Notes under the pieces: model-generated
Databases searched by the model: none
Told to the model about the DNA's origin: nothing
What the model saw: the letters and a program-made list of their open reading frames with translations, nothing else
Source: Halomarina oriensis
GTDB lineage: Archaea > Halobacteriota > Halobacteria > Halobacteriales > Haloarculaceae
NCBI RefSeq assembly: GCF_009791395.1
Contig: NZ_WSZK01000033.1
Span: 1 to 40,673, forward strand
Length of the DNA: 40,673 bases
Direction of reading: 5' to 3'
Made by a program: the position numbers and the translations under genes
Shown: positions 13,105 through 22,250 of the stretch, piece by piece
How the letters are laid out: each line of letters begins with the position of its first letter
Numbering within the stretch: the first letter of the stretch is position 1

Positions 13105-15525
13105 TCACTCCATGAGTTGAATCTCGACTTCGTCCCAGTCGATTCGGCACACTCGCGTGCCCACAGGCGTCAGCTGGTAGAAGCCCTGTTCGTCCGTCTC
13201 GTAACACGGTGAGAGGTTGCTGTCGGGGCCACAGTGGTTCCGAAGCGTCGAGACCGGGATGGCTGGGTCGGTGAGCCGCTCGGCCCACTGGTCTTGCGTC
13301 CGCACCTCTCCTTCGGCGAGCCCTCGGCAGGCAGCGACCAACCGATCACGGATATCGGGCTTCTTGTCCAGCCAGAAGCGAATCGCGTTCGGTATCTCGT
13401 GAATCTCGATGAGTTCCTCGCGGATGCTCTTCTGGTCGACAGCGGTCAGTTCGAGGTCGCGCTGCCGGTCGGCCGCGCCCGTGCGCTGAAGCCGAAGCTC
13501 ACTCGGAATGGAATACGGTCGCCGGCGACGCAGCGCCCGTTCGAGGACGTCGCCCGGTACGACGTCGTCCGTCTCCCGCTCGTCTCGCGGTTCGTACGCG
13601 GGCAGGTCCGACGGCAGGAGATACCACGTTCCGATTGGGGGTTTGCGGTCGTCGGTTAGGGTCCGCCGGCCGGTGTTGGCCTCGACCCACCACTCCGGGC
13701 GGCCGTTCCCGGCGGTCCACTTCGCGTGTTCGCTCTCGCGGACCCGAGCGCCCCACGCGATACCGTAGCGGTCACGCCACGACCGATCACCGTACCCGAG
13801 GCCGCACGGCGCTCCCCGCCACTCGATGGGCCAGTACGCCTTCCCGTTCGCGATGATCATGCCCTGGCCAATCGAAAACTCCGAGAGCTGGCGCTGTTGC
13901 TCGTAGCTGAAGTTGTAGACCTTCCCCAGCGTGTCGATTTCGTCCTCACCGAGCTGGAGGAGAATCTTCGTTGCCATGTTCGAGCGAATCGGTTTGTAGA
14001 CGTCGTTGTACTTCTGCGTCGAGGCGAGCATCATCACCCGCCGCGAGCCACCTTGTGTCGAGAGGAAGAACAGCGTCTGCCGGAGGGGCTTGATGGCGTC
14101 CTTGTACGGAACGTCGGCCCATTTGCTCGGTGCCAACGCCTTCAGTTCCCGCAGTTCGAGACACACCCGGGGTAACCGCGAGTTCCGGTCGCGGGCCTTG
14201 AAGATGAGTCGCAGCCAGAGGTCGATGATGGTGTACTTCAGCGCCTCCTGGTCTTCTTCCATCATCGAGCAGCACAGAACAGCCGCCTGTTCCTGATTGG
14301 CGATGACACCGTCCATGTCGATGTTCGTCGCTGCATCCGGCGAGGTGATGAGCCCCTCACCGGCGAGCCGAGCCAGTTGGGCGGCCGCCTTCCGGAGTGC
14401 GTCCGCTGCGGGCATGGAGTAGGAAGCCTGGTACGTCGAGACCGAGTCACCACCTCCCTTCTTCTCGCGTATCTCGGTCCACTCGATGGTCGCGTCCGTT
14501 TCGTGCGCGTAGACCTGTAGGCGCGTCACCAACTGTGAGACGTCACCGCCGTTCTCGATGGTCTCCGACAGCGCTCGGCCGATGCGCCCCTCGATGTCGG
14601 CGTCGGACTTCGTGACGCCGCTCAGTCGAAGGACCATGTTCGGCGTCAAGCGGTCGATGCCGATAGTGAACTCCCGGAAGTTCGCTGGGAGTCGGTCGGG
14701 GACGCCCGGCATCCGCGGGACGAACACTTCAGCGTCCATCGCTCGCGGGCCCTGGCCCATTCGGTCGAGGTTCTCCTTGATGGCGGGCTCGTCGGCCGGG
14801 ACGGCCGTCATCGGCGTCTCCATCCGGCCGTCGTCGTAGATGCTGAAGTACGAGTAGCCGTGTTCACGCTTCAGGTTCATGCCAATACTCGCCAGTGTCG
14901 AATCCTTCCCGCGCCTCGGCAAGGCGACCGTCAGGATGTGGTCACACGACTGGTGCGGTATCTCGACGATACGGTCGTCGAGCGAGCGCGTCGACGTTGC
15001 CCCGACACGGATACGCCCCACTGGCGACGGTGTCTCGACGTTCGTCTGCGTCCCCGGCTCGTTGATGCCCTCCAACCGGACGGGCGCGTAGCGCGACATG
15101 TCGCGCACGCCGGCGATATACTCCTGGGCACGGGCGACCTCGACGAGTATCTTCAACTCCGTCTCCAGCCCCGGTTGCTTGCCTCGACACCGGTCGCGAT
15201 GGACGGCCCGGAAGCCGACCTGCGCCCACGGTTCGAGGTCACTCCCCGGGTGGAGGACACGCTCACGCTCGGGGTCGCACCACAGGAACCAGTGCAGCAC
15301 CCGGATGTTCTCGGCGGCCCCGACGAGGTCGTCCTCGGCGAGTGTCGTCTCGACGGCCTTGATTTTCTCCCGGACGGTCGCCTCAATCTCCAGGTTCTCC
15401 TCGTGGACACGACGCTCTGCCCGCTTCCGGATCTTGTTCTCGATGGCCGTCGATGGCGTCGTCTCGTCAGGCGACTGGATGGCACTGTACTGCTGTCGGT
15501 ACTCAAGCTGGTCGTTGGAACTCAT
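13105..15525 (-). CDS. HerA/VirD4-type ATPase (coupling-protein-like) with unusual P-loop
   Basis: 806 residues. Residues 1-180 form a helical and beta-rich N-terminal region. The ATPase core begins near 195: DHILTVALPRRGKDST holds the P-loop, in which the usual G-K-S/T is G-K-D and the first glycine is Ala. The block RVCLELRELKALAP occupies the Walker B position with Glu where Asp is usual. MLASTQKYNDVYKPIRSNMA matches the ATQ-motif region of HerA, VirB4 and VirD4 proteins. No membrane segment is seen, so the membrane partners encoded upstream must anchor it. The family pumps DNA or protein through membranes (conjugation coupling, DNA translocation). The start is preceded by the CTAACC element. 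The C-terminal 200 residues look like winged-helix or docking sequence. Confidence 0.7.
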   Translation of the reverse strand: MSSNDQLEYRQQYSAIQSPDETTPSTAIENKIRKRAERRVHEENLEIEATVREKIKAVETTLAEDDLVGAAENIRVLHWFLWCDPERERVLHPGSDLEPWAQVGFRAVHRDRCRGKQPGLETELKILVEVARAQEYIAGVRDMSRYAPVRLEGINEPGTQTNVETPSPVGRIRVGATSTRSLDDRIVEIPHQSCDHILTVALPRRGKDSTLASIGMNLKREHGYSYFSIYDDGRMETPMTAVPADEPAIKENLDRMGQGPRAMDAEVFVPRMPGVPDRLPANFREFTIGIDRLTPNMVLRLSGVTKSDADIEGRIGRALSETIENGGDVSQLVTRLQVYAHETDATIEWTEIREKKGGGDSVSTYQASYSMPAADALRKAAAQLARLAGEGLITSPDAATNIDMDGVIANQEQAAVLCCSMMEEDQEALKYTIIDLWLRLIFKARDRNSRLPRVCLELRELKALAPSKWADVPYKDAIKPLRQTLFFLSTQGGSRRVMMLASTQKYNDVYKPIRSNMATKILLQLGEDEIDTLGKVYNFSYEQQRQLSEFSIGQGMIIANGKAYWPIEWRGAPCGLGYGDRSWRDRYGIAWGARVRESEHAKWTAGNGRPEWWVEANTGRRTLTDDRKPPIGTWYLLPSDLPAYEPRDERETDDVVPGDVLERALRRRRPYSIPSELRLQRTGAADRQRDLELTAVDQKSIREELIEIHEIPNAIRFWLDKKPDIRDRLVAACRGLAEGEVRTQDQWAERLTDPAIPVSTLRNHCGPDSNLSPCYETDEQGFYQLTPVGTRVCRIDWDEVEIQLME

Positions 15526-15557
15526 TGGTTAGGTCTGTGTAGAACGTGGTTAGGTCT
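15526..15557 (-). promoter_or_regulatory. Two CTAACCA elements before the ATPase start
   Basis: TGGTTAGGTCT occurs at 15526-15536 and 15547-15557, exactly 21 bases apart. On the mRNA strand this reads AGACCTAACCA, the nearer copy running into the ATG. The same CTAACC-ATG context precedes three other genes of the array. Confidence 0.5.
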
Positions 15558-17215
15558 CAGTCGTCGGCGACGGCAATATCGGTCGCCTGCTGCTCGGGTG
15601 CAGAGACGAAGAACGGCGCACGCTGGGCGCGAAGGTCCACGTCGGGCGGCGAGTACCGAGTGTCGAACTCGCGAGCGCGGAACTCGTCGGCGAACGCCGC
15701 CTTCGTGACGGCGATGGAGCGGTCGAGTTCCTCGCTTCGGGCACGGACCGCGGTTATCTCGCGGGTCTCGCCGTTGGGACCCTCAACCTCGATGGTCTCC
15801 TCGACGAGGCCGTGGGGGACGAGGTCACGGTAGCACTCAGCGACGAGGTCAGGATCACGGCCGAAGCCGACGAAACGGAGGCCACGCCAGACGTATCGGC
15901 GGTCGTCCTCGATGACGGCGTCGAACAGCACTTCTTTGGGTATCATCCCGAGTTCGGCGTCCTGAACGCGGCCGACGAGTTGCTGGAGGACGTCGTAGCG
16001 TTCCTGGTCGCGCCACTTCCCGAGCGAGGGGATCTTGCGGCGGAGACACCACGCGAAGCGTTCTTCGAGCGCGGGCGCAGGATGCTGGCCGCGGGCGCGA
16101 TGCAGTGAGCGGGTGGCGAGGACGCTGGCGAGGCGGTCGAGGTCGGTGGAGGCGTAGCTGCGGCCGTTGACGAAGCCCATCGCCATCGTCACCTCGTCGG
16201 TCTCGACGGTCTTGACGAACACCGAGAGCTGGTCGACGGTGACGTTCGTCTCCTCAGCGCGGAGCTGGGCGAGCTTTCGCTGGTCGAGCCAGTCACGGAC
16301 CCGGTACTGGATACCCGAAACCGCGCCGGCGAGTGCCAGGAGGACCGGGTAGACCCACCACGCGACCCACAGCTGCACGAGCAGGAGTTCGGCGACGAAC
16401 AGCGCGAGCGTCGGGACGGCCCAGCGCCAGAGGATCTTCTCCTCGTCGAACGTCGTGGCGAGGTCCATCCACGCGAGCTTCCGCGTCTCGCGGTCATCAC
16501 GAACAGACGCCTCGTCAGTCTCAGCCACCTCGGGGACGGGTGCGAGACTCGTTGGCTGGAGCGCGAGTGGCTCCTTGGTCTCCGCAGGGTCCGCACGTTC
16601 GGCCAGCTTGATTTCTTCATCCGTGACGTCCTCGCCGGCGAGTCGAGCGCGGATGCGCGCTGTGAGTTCCTCGACGTCGTCGTCGTGGAACGCGATGACT
16701 CGACGCGAGCCGTCAGCGGTCTTCGCCTCCATCGCCAGCTGGTCGACGGTCGCCCGCGAGTAGCCCGTCGAGCACGCGACCTTGGTGGTGACCGTCCGGC
16801 CGAGGAGGAACAGGTAACTCCGGAAGTAGAACGCCAGCAGCAGGACGAACACCGGTCCAGAAGTACCGAAGCTGAACATGAACCGCAGGAACGGCCCCGA
16901 GGAGCCCGAGGCACCCTCGGCGTCTAGCAGTGCGTACAGCATCCCGACGACGGCGATGAACAGCCCGAGGCCGATGCCCCAGACCTGGAGACGACTGCCG
17001 AAGTCACCACCGTCGCCGAACAGCGCGTAGCGGACCCGCGCCGCCGAGCGCTGGGCAAATCCGAGCAGGGCCGAGAGACCACGACCGACCGCTCGGAGGA
17101 GTGTTCGGTGGGCCCCAGCGTAGACGCCTGCACCGAGTAAGATGAGCGCCCCCAGCGCCGCGCTGAGGACGAGCGGACTCACCGGTAGACCGGCGAGTTG
17201 CGCGGGGTCAGTCAT
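15557..17215 (-). CDS. Multi-spanning membrane protein of the export-like cluster
   Basis: 552 residues from ATG 17215, which overlaps the upstream stop (ATGACTGA). Membrane segments lie at about 13-34, 74-97, 107-130 and 235-275 (VPTLALFVAELLLVQLWVAW and following). Between them and after them lie large cytosolic domains, the last 250 residues soluble, with a winged-helix-like end (LVEETIEVEG, RSIAVTKAAFADEF). No known catalytic motif. It precedes the ATPase by about 30 bases and probably anchors it, by analogy with VirB/VirD4 membrane partners; that is inference. An in-frame extension to 17269 is Arg-rich and not used. Confidence 0.65.
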   Translation of the reverse strand: MTDPAQLAGLPVSPLVLSAALGALILLGAGVYAGAHRTLLRAVGRGLSALLGFAQRSAARVRYALFGDGGDFGSRLQVWGIGLGLFIAVVGMLYALLDAEGASGSSGPFLRFMFSFGTSGPVFVLLLAFYFRSYLFLLGRTVTTKVACSTGYSRATVDQLAMEAKTADGSRRVIAFHDDDVEELTARIRARLAGEDVTDEEIKLAERADPAETKEPLALQPTSLAPVPEVAETDEASVRDDRETRKLAWMDLATTFDEEKILWRWAVPTLALFVAELLLVQLWVAWWVYPVLLALAGAVSGIQYRVRDWLDQRKLAQLRAEETNVTVDQLSVFVKTVETDEVTMAMGFVNGRSYASTDLDRLASVLATRSLHRARGQHPAPALEERFAWCLRRKIPSLGKWRDQERYDVLQQLVGRVQDAELGMIPKEVLFDAVIEDDRRYVWRGLRFVGFGRDPDLVAECYRDLVPHGLVEETIEVEGPNGETREITAVRARSEELDRSIAVTKAAFADEFRAREFDTRYSPPDVDLRAQRAPFFVSAPEQQATDIAVADD

Positions 17216-18533
17216 CGGATGGCACCCCACCAGCGCGGCCGGTCGTCGACGGGAGCGACCCGCCGACACCGCTCTCGAGTTTCACGTTGTCGATGAGCAC
17301 TTCGAGGCGCTGGGCGGCCTCGCCGTAGCGATGCGACTGGCCGTACTGCGAGCCCATGTACTCACAGACCGACTTGACTTGCCCGAGCGCCTGGACGACG
17401 GTCATGTTCCCGTTGCGATGCACGGGTTCGAGCCACGACTTCCCGTTCCGCAGGCTCTCGACGGTGAGGTCCTCGACGCCGTAGTGGACGACCTGCGTCT
17501 CGCCGGTCTCGTCACGCTTGACGTGGCCGCGGGCCGCGAGATTCGCCAACTGCGCCGGTGAGAACGTCCCGAGGCCGTCCTCCCAGTAGACGGCGTCCGA
17601 GCCGATGGCCGGCACGTCTCGCAGCGACTCCTCATTGGCCGTCTGGACCTGCCGTTCGTTCGCCGACTTCAGCTGGTCGATCGTCCGGCGAGCCTTCCCG
17701 GGGTCGTTGTTGACGATATCGAGGATACCGCCGTACTTCCCGGCGAGGAACTTCCCCGCAAGAACGAGCAGGCCGAGGACGACCGCCCACAGGATGGGGT
17801 TCGTCCCGGCGGCGACGATGATGGCGAGCGCCTGCATCGCCTTCTGGCCGAGCCAGCTGTCGATGAGGTCCGCTCGCTCCTGGATGAAGTCGAGATAATT
17901 CTCCATCCCCTCGTTGGTACATTCGTAGCCCTTCGCCTCGGCGTCCTCACACAGCTCGGCGAGAACGGGTTCCTTGTCTTCGAGGCGGGCGGCCGCAACG
18001 CTCACGTCCGTTTTCTGGGCGTACAGCGAGACGTTCGTCGAGCTTCCATCAGTGAAGAACAGTTCGAGCGTGTAGAGGGACGCCTCGGAGTCGCCGGCGG
18101 CATCGTCGTCGTACTCGACGCGGACCTGCTGGCCCCCGGCGAGGACGTCCGCACTCGCCTTCGGCTGGCTGATGCGCGCCGCCTCCAGTGGCTCGTCGAC
18201 GTCGAGGACGACGAACGGCCCGGTCGTGTTGAACGCCTCGTCACGCTGGGTCGTCTCCACCGTCAGGAACGGCTCGGAGAACTCGACGGGCGTGATTCGA
18301 GCCCGTGAAGCGGCATCTGGCCGCCCCGAATCTGGGGTTTCACCGTAGCGATACGTGCTATTCGTCGAGTTGTTCTCCGCGACCGGCGTCGGCGTGGTCG
18401 GGGTTGGTGTGGTCGTCGAGCTATCCTGCTGGTAGTCGAGTGCCGCGGCTGGCGTGGCGAACGCACCGCTCACGAGCACGAGCAACACGAGCGCCCAGCG
18501 GATGGACGCGCGGCTCAGTGGGTTGCGAATCAT
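17208..18533 (-). CDS. Exported single-pass protein with cytosolic winged-helix-like tail
   Basis: 441 residues. Sec signal-like segment at about 10-31 (WALVLLVLVSGAFATPAAA), a Thr/Pro-rich linker, an extracellular beta-rich domain (about 75-200), a membrane segment near 240-275 (AIIVAAGTNPILWAVVLGLL), and a cytosolic tail with a winged-helix-like block (PAQLANLAARGHVKRDETGETQ). This topology, outside domain plus inside tail, fits a part of a trans-envelope machine. It ends in the overlap with the next gene, and its start is preceded by CTAACCC. No named family recognised. Confidence 0.6.
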   Translation of the reverse strand: MIRNPLSRASIRWALVLLVLVSGAFATPAAALDYQQDSSTTTPTPTTPTPVAENNSTNSTYRYGETPDSGRPDAASRARITPVEFSEPFLTVETTQRDEAFNTTGPFVVLDVDEPLEAARISQPKASADVLAGGQQVRVEYDDDAAGDSEASLYTLELFFTDGSSTNVSLYAQKTDVSVAAARLEDKEPVLAELCEDAEAKGYECTNEGMENYLDFIQERADLIDSWLGQKAMQALAIIVAAGTNPILWAVVLGLLVLAGKFLAGKYGGILDIVNNDPGKARRTIDQLKSANERQVQTANEESLRDVPAIGSDAVYWEDGLGTFSPAQLANLAARGHVKRDETGETQVVHYGVEDLTVESLRNGKSWLEPVHRNGNMTVVQALGQVKSVCEYMGSQYGQSHRYGEAAQRLEVLIDNVKLESGVGGSLPSTTGRAGGVPSDD

Positions 18534-18562
18534 GGGTTAGGTTCTGGTCTCTGGGTTCGGTC

Positions 18563-19630
18563 TCAGTCGTCGCTCGGTGCGGCTCGCTGCCGGTCCATCT
18601 CGGCGACCTCCGACTGGGAGGTCGGGTGGCGCTGGGCACCGCTCTGCTGGACGGTGTAGGACTGCTGTGGGTACATCTGTGGGAGTGACTCTTGGAGCGT
18701 CGCTATCTTCTCGGCAAGACGCTCGATCTGGTCGTCGTCAGAGAGGTTGACCTTCCGACGGAGACGGGAGATCTCCATCTGTGCCTCGCCCAGTTGGGCG
18801 TCGAGGCTCTCGGCGTACTGCTCCATCTTGCTCATCCGCTCCTCGCGGTCGAGATGCACCTCGTACGGGACCGTGATGGGCGTCCGATAGCTGTAGTGCG
18901 CCTCGGCGTCGGGGTCGATGACACCCTGCTGGTTCGTGTTCGCGCGGCGGCCACGAGTCCGGACGACCCACTCGTCGGGGCCGACCTCCGCGGCCTCCTT
19001 CGGTATCTGGTGGGTCACAGGTTCGCCGGGGAACGGCGTCTTTCCCCGCAGTGACCGGACGTCGCCGGCTAGTCGACGCTTCCCGAACAGGCCGAGGAAT
19101 CGCGTCTCGTAGGACTCAGCGACGATAGGGCGACCCTCGGAGTCCTTCTTGACGGTTCTCGTGTCGTAGTAGACGATTTCGGTGCTGTCGATGCCGCCGT
19201 CTTCGTCCTCGTAGATGACTTCGATCTCTCCGCGGAAGCGGTCCTGTCGACGGGCGGCAGCGAGGCCGATGATAGCCGCTGTGACCGCGATGGCCCCGCC
19301 TTCGAGCGCCCAGACGTACGGCAGTTCGATGGGCGCACCGCCCTTGAACGTGAAGTAGAGGTAGACGCCGGCCCCGATGACCAGCAGGTTCGCCGCCAGC
19401 CCCGCGATTTTCGCGGGCAGGGTGTAGCGGTTGAACCGCGCCCGTAGCGGGAACGCGATGGAGTACCCTGACTGGTCTTCCCGGTCGACCTGCCGCTGGA
19501 TGCGGTCGGTCGCCGTTGTGTCCTCACCGCGGTCGCCGATGACGCCGAAGCGGACGAGTGCGAACAGCGTCCCGAACAGTGCGACCAGGCCGATGAGTGC
19601 GACCGCGATGAACGTCGTGTTCAACGGCAT
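18563..19630 (-). CDS. Three-helix membrane protein with C-terminal coiled coil
   Basis: 355 residues. Hydrophobic segments lie at about 5-27, 73-93 and 108-127. A soluble region includes IPKEAAEVGPDEWVVRTRGR. A coiled coil follows near 270-325 (KMEQYAESLDAQLGEAQMEI, then QIERLAEKIATLQESL) with a Gln-rich tail. No enzymatic motif. The ATG abuts the TAG of the upstream gene with no spacer. The coiled coil suggests assembly with partners encoded in the cluster. Function unknown beyond membership of the membrane complex. Confidence 0.6.
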   Translation of the reverse strand: MPLNTTFIAVALIGLVALFGTLFALVRFGVIGDRGEDTTATDRIQRQVDREDQSGYSIAFPLRARFNRYTLPAKIAGLAANLLVIGAGVYLYFTFKGGAPIELPYVWALEGGAIAVTAAIIGLAAARRQDRFRGEIEVIYEDEDGGIDSTEIVYYDTRTVKKDSEGRPIVAESYETRFLGLFGKRRLAGDVRSLRGKTPFPGEPVTHQIPKEAAEVGPDEWVVRTRGRRANTNQQGVIDPDAEAHYSYRTPITVPYEVHLDREERMSKMEQYAESLDAQLGEAQMEISRLRRKVNLSDDDQIERLAEKIATLQESLPQMYPQQSYTVQQSGAQRHPTSQSEVAEMDRQRAAPSDD

Positions 19631-20302
19631 CTACGCGCCCTCCTCGTCTGTACTGTCGACACCGCCGTCGGTCACGGCCGCACCGGCAACGCCCGAGGAG
19701 GCTTGCTGGTCGGCAACCACCTGTGCGGCCTCATCCGCCGAGGCGACTGCAGAGGTGACGTCGGCGTTGATGCGGCGGTACAGCTCCCACCCCGTCGTTG
19801 CGAGTTCGGAGTAGTCGGGACCGTCGTTGACGAACTGGCGAATCTGGTGGCAGTTGTTCGCCGCCGCAAATCGCTCGTAGCGCTGCTGGACCTCGACGGG
19901 CTCGGCGTCCCGCTCGCGGAGTGTGTCCTGGAGGCGCTTGCGAGCCTCTCGCTCGTCGGGGTCGATGAACACCGGACAGCGCGTTCCGTAGTGGGGACAG
20001 CCCTGGCAGGCGTCCGGAAAGAACGACTCGCCGTCGTCGCGGCCGGCCTTCGTCGGTCGGCGCATGTCGTACTCGCCGACCTCGTCGCCGTCTTTCAGGC
20101 GGAGGTCGGCCAGCTCTCGCTCGATGTGAGCGAGGCGGTCACTCGACTGGAGGCTGTCGACGGTCTCCAGCCAGGCCATCGCCTCCCGCTTGAGGTTTGC
20201 GTCGGAGACGTACAGGAGGTTGTCGTGCAGGTGTTCAGCGATACGGTGGATGCCGCGTGTGCGAGCGGGTGCGCCGCTCTGTGAGGATGAGTGTTGGAAC
20301 AT
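19631..20302 (-). CDS. Cytosolic protein with C-x2-C-x5-C cluster
   Basis: 223 residues from ATG 20302. Helical N-terminus (IHRIAEHLHDNLLYVSDANL), then DACQGCPHYGTRCPVF near 108-123, followed by helical sequence containing another Cys (AAANNCHQIRQF). The Cys spacing could hold zinc or an iron-sulfur cluster. No membrane segment, so it is probably a soluble part of the complex or a regulator. An upstream in-frame extension is Arg/Ser-rich and overlaps the neighbouring gene, so it is rejected. It lies 16 bases after the 99-residue gene. Confidence 0.6.
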   Translation of the reverse strand: MFQHSSSQSGAPARTRGIHRIAEHLHDNLLYVSDANLKREAMAWLETVDSLQSSDRLAHIERELADLRLKDGDEVGEYDMRRPTKAGRDDGESFFPDACQGCPHYGTRCPVFIDPDEREARKRLQDTLRERDAEPVEVQQRYERFAAANNCHQIRQFVNDGPDYSELATTGWELYRRINADVTSAVASADEAAQVVADQQASSGVAGAAVTDGGVDSTDEEGA

Positions 20303-20318
20303 GGATGGATTGTGTCGG

Positions 20319-20618
20319 TCAGCGAGTCGGTTCGGCCGGTGTCGAGGCCGGCGAGGTGGTCGCATAGTCTCGGAGTTCGTCGAACTCCTGGCAGAGGCCC
20401 GGCGGTGGGTCAGGCACCCGGACCGGGTACGTGTCGGGGCCGAGCGCCTCGATCGGCAGGACGAGCAGGCCGCCGTTCGGCAGAGCGTGTGCGACACACG
20501 CCGTGTCGTCGCCGATTGGATGGTCGATGAGACGCGAGTCGTTGACGAACTCGCTCCCGAGATACGCGTTCAGACCACGCCCGTTCTGGCGGAGTGTGAG
20601 TCGCGTGAAGTCGGTCAT
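20319..20618 (-). CDS. 99-residue soluble protein of the cluster
   Basis: Small beta-rich acidic protein (LRQNGRGLNAYLGSEFVNDS, ACVAHALPNGGLLVLPIEAL) with a Pro/Thr-rich tail. No motif recognised. Unlike its neighbours it has a 115-base leader region upstream that holds two TATA-like boxes, so it may open a second transcript covering the ATPase and MCM-like genes. Confidence 0.55.
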   Translation of the reverse strand: MTDFTRLTLRQNGRGLNAYLGSEFVNDSRLIDHPIGDDTACVAHALPNGGLLVLPIEALGPDTYPVRVPDPPPGLCQEFDELRDYATTSPASTPAEPTR

Positions 20619-20660
20619 CGGTCGAGCCCTCTCGAAGCCGTCGAACGCCGACCAACCCAG

Positions 20661-20679
20661 ATTATACTCGGATTATAAC
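20661..20679 (-). promoter_or_regulatory. Internal promoter of the minus-strand array
   Basis: Reverse strand carries TATAATC and GTATAAT boxes about 10 bases apart, 46-56 bases before the ATG at 20618. This is the only clear TATA sequence in an intergenic gap between 24000 and 13100, so it probably adds transcription of the downstream ATPase half. Confidence 0.45.
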
Positions 20680-20733
20680 GCCGCGAACGACGGAACTGAC
20701 GGCTTGAACCCGTGTCTCGATGGTTGAACATGG

Positions 20734-21033
20734 TTACTTGTCACCCCAGTTCGACGCGGTGGCACGGAGGTCCGTCCCGCCGGCCTGTTTCGCGTTCGAG
20801 CTGTTGCCGAGCGCGAGGAAGACACTCCACGTCGCGATGGCCATGCCGATGACCATCAGCGGAAGGATGCCCGTGATGAGCATGATGCCGCCGACGAGGA
20901 TGCCCGAGAGGTTCTGCATCGTCGCGCTGAGCGCCCCGGCTCGTCGAGCGTGGCCCGGCGACCGGCGGAACAACAGGAGGCCGATAGCGAGACACACGAC
21001 AAACAGCCCGCCGATGATGAGCAGCTGGCTCAT
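20734..21033 (-). CDS. Small membrane protein
   Basis: 99 residues from ATG 21033, which overlaps the upstream stop (ATGA). Two long hydrophobic segments: 3-20 (LLIIGGLFVVCLAIGLLLF) and 43-75 (ILVGGIMLITGILPLMVIGM onward). The basic loop between them, RRSPGHARR, is probably cytosolic. Its small size and position recall VirB2/B3-like subunits of secretion systems, but there is no sequence evidence for homology. Confidence 0.6.
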   Translation of the reverse strand: MSQLLIIGGLFVVCLAIGLLLFRRSPGHARRAGALSATMQNLSGILVGGIMLITGILPLMVIGMAIATWSVFLALGNSSNAKQAGGTDLRATASNWGDK

Positions 21034-21308
21034 CGCCGGCCCCACTGGTCGTTCGAGCCGCCCTTGTTCTGCTTCCGGTTCGACCCGCCGATGACGTCCT
21101 GGATGTCCGTCCGACGTGACTTCGCGCCCATGTGGCGGTTCTCCCACGCCCTCGTCCCCGTCCGGACTGCGAACCGGCCACCGAGGAGGCTCGCGACCAC
21201 GGCGACCGCCAGCGCAGCGGCGATGTAGAAGCCCGCACCCGCAATGATGGCGGGGAGAAACGCGATTGCCGCGAGCCCGACGACGACGCGCAGGTAGGTG
21301 TCGCTCAT
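21030..21308 (-). CDS. Small membrane protein with basic tail
   Basis: 92 residues. Hydrophobic N-terminal half (VVVGLAAIAFLPAIIAGAGF, AALAVAVVASLL) making two membrane helices, then a strongly basic, Asn/Gln-rich tail (NRKQNKGGSNDQWGRR). The ATG directly follows the upstream TAG. The basic tail could contact nucleic acid or the acidic partners. Function unknown. Confidence 0.6.
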   Translation of the reverse strand: MSDTYLRVVVGLAAIAFLPAIIAGAGFYIAAALAVAVVASLLGGRFAVRTGTRAWENRHMGAKSRRTDIQDVIGGSNRKQNKGGSNDQWGRR

Positions 21309-22250
21309 CTACCGGCCCTCCTCGAGGAGCGTGGTGTCGATCGCGAGCGCTCCGAACAGGTCACCGATACCACCGAAGAACCCACCGAGGTCGCCGAAGC
21401 CAGCCCTGTAGCCGGCCAGCTGGTGGTCGAACTTGTCGCCGTGGTCGGGGTTGGCGACGAACTTGACCGAGACGTTCGACTGGGTGAACGTGAACTGGAC
21501 GGTCTCGTCGCCCGGTTCACGGTAGAACGCCGGGTCGTCGACATCCTTCGAGATGGGCCGCCAGTCGTCCTCACCGACGCGGTAGTAGCCGAGCCACTCC
21601 TCGACGGTGCGGCCATCGGTGTCGTTCGTGAGCGAGACAGTGATCGTCTTCGTGCTCTCGCTCTCCGGCGAGAACTCGTAGCTTCGTTGTTCCAGGTCAT
21701 CGTGAAAGAGGTCGTTCCAGAACTGCTGTGCCCCGTCGAAGAGGCCCGAACCGGTTTCCTTCGCCTTCGCCGCCCACGAGAGCGTCTCGATACGCGCCGA
21801 GCTCGGGGCGAACGTCACGCTCTCGTGTGCCCCGAGCGTGAACTCGACGCTCGTGTACGTCTCGTTGCCCTCGAAGTCGGCCATCGCCCGCCACATCGCC
21901 GTCTGGTTGCCGTTCGACGCGCCGACCTCGCCCACCTCGGAGGGGGCGACGACGCGCTCGGAGAGCTCGATGACGAACCGAACGCAGTAGCCGTTCGGGT
22001 TCTCGCCCTTGACGCGGACGAACCCAGGCGCTTGCTCGACCGTCACACGGGTGTTGTCCCGCACGGACGCGGCCGAGACGTTCGCCGCTGCGCGGATGGT
22101 CGACTCGTCCGTCCGGAACGCGTCGTGAACGACCCGCGTCTCGCAGGTCGTCTCGGCGCTGGCTGTCGGGGTCGCGCCGATCGGGGCGACGCCGGCGACG
22201 GTAGCGACCAGGAGACAGGCAACAAGCAGTGTCTGGACCACTCGATTCAT
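21309..22250 (-). CDS. Secreted beta-rich protein with amphipathic C-terminus
   Basis: 313 residues from ATG 22250 (ATGA overlap with the upstream stop). Signal peptide at 1-32 (TLLVACLLVATVAGVAPIGA). The body is beta-rich with several N-x-S/T sequons (NVSA, NQTA, NETY, NDTD, NVSV). A Gly/Phe-rich amphipathic stretch near the end (GDLGGFFGGIGDLFGALAI) could insert in or lie on a membrane. Probably an exported, cell-surface part of the apparatus. The frame is open to 22493, but that extension overlaps the neighbouring gene. Confidence 0.6.
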   Translation of the reverse strand: MNRVVQTLLVACLLVATVAGVAPIGATPTASAETTCETRVVHDAFRTDESTIRAAANVSAASVRDNTRVTVEQAPGFVRVKGENPNGYCVRFVIELSERVVAPSEVGEVGASNGNQTAMWRAMADFEGNETYTSVEFTLGAHESVTFAPSSARIETLSWAAKAKETGSGLFDGAQQFWNDLFHDDLEQRSYEFSPESESTKTITVSLTNDTDGRTVEEWLGYYRVGEDDWRPISKDVDDPAFYREPGDETVQFTFTQSNVSVKFVANPDHGDKFDHQLAGYRAGFGDLGGFFGGIGDLFGALAIDTTLLEEGR

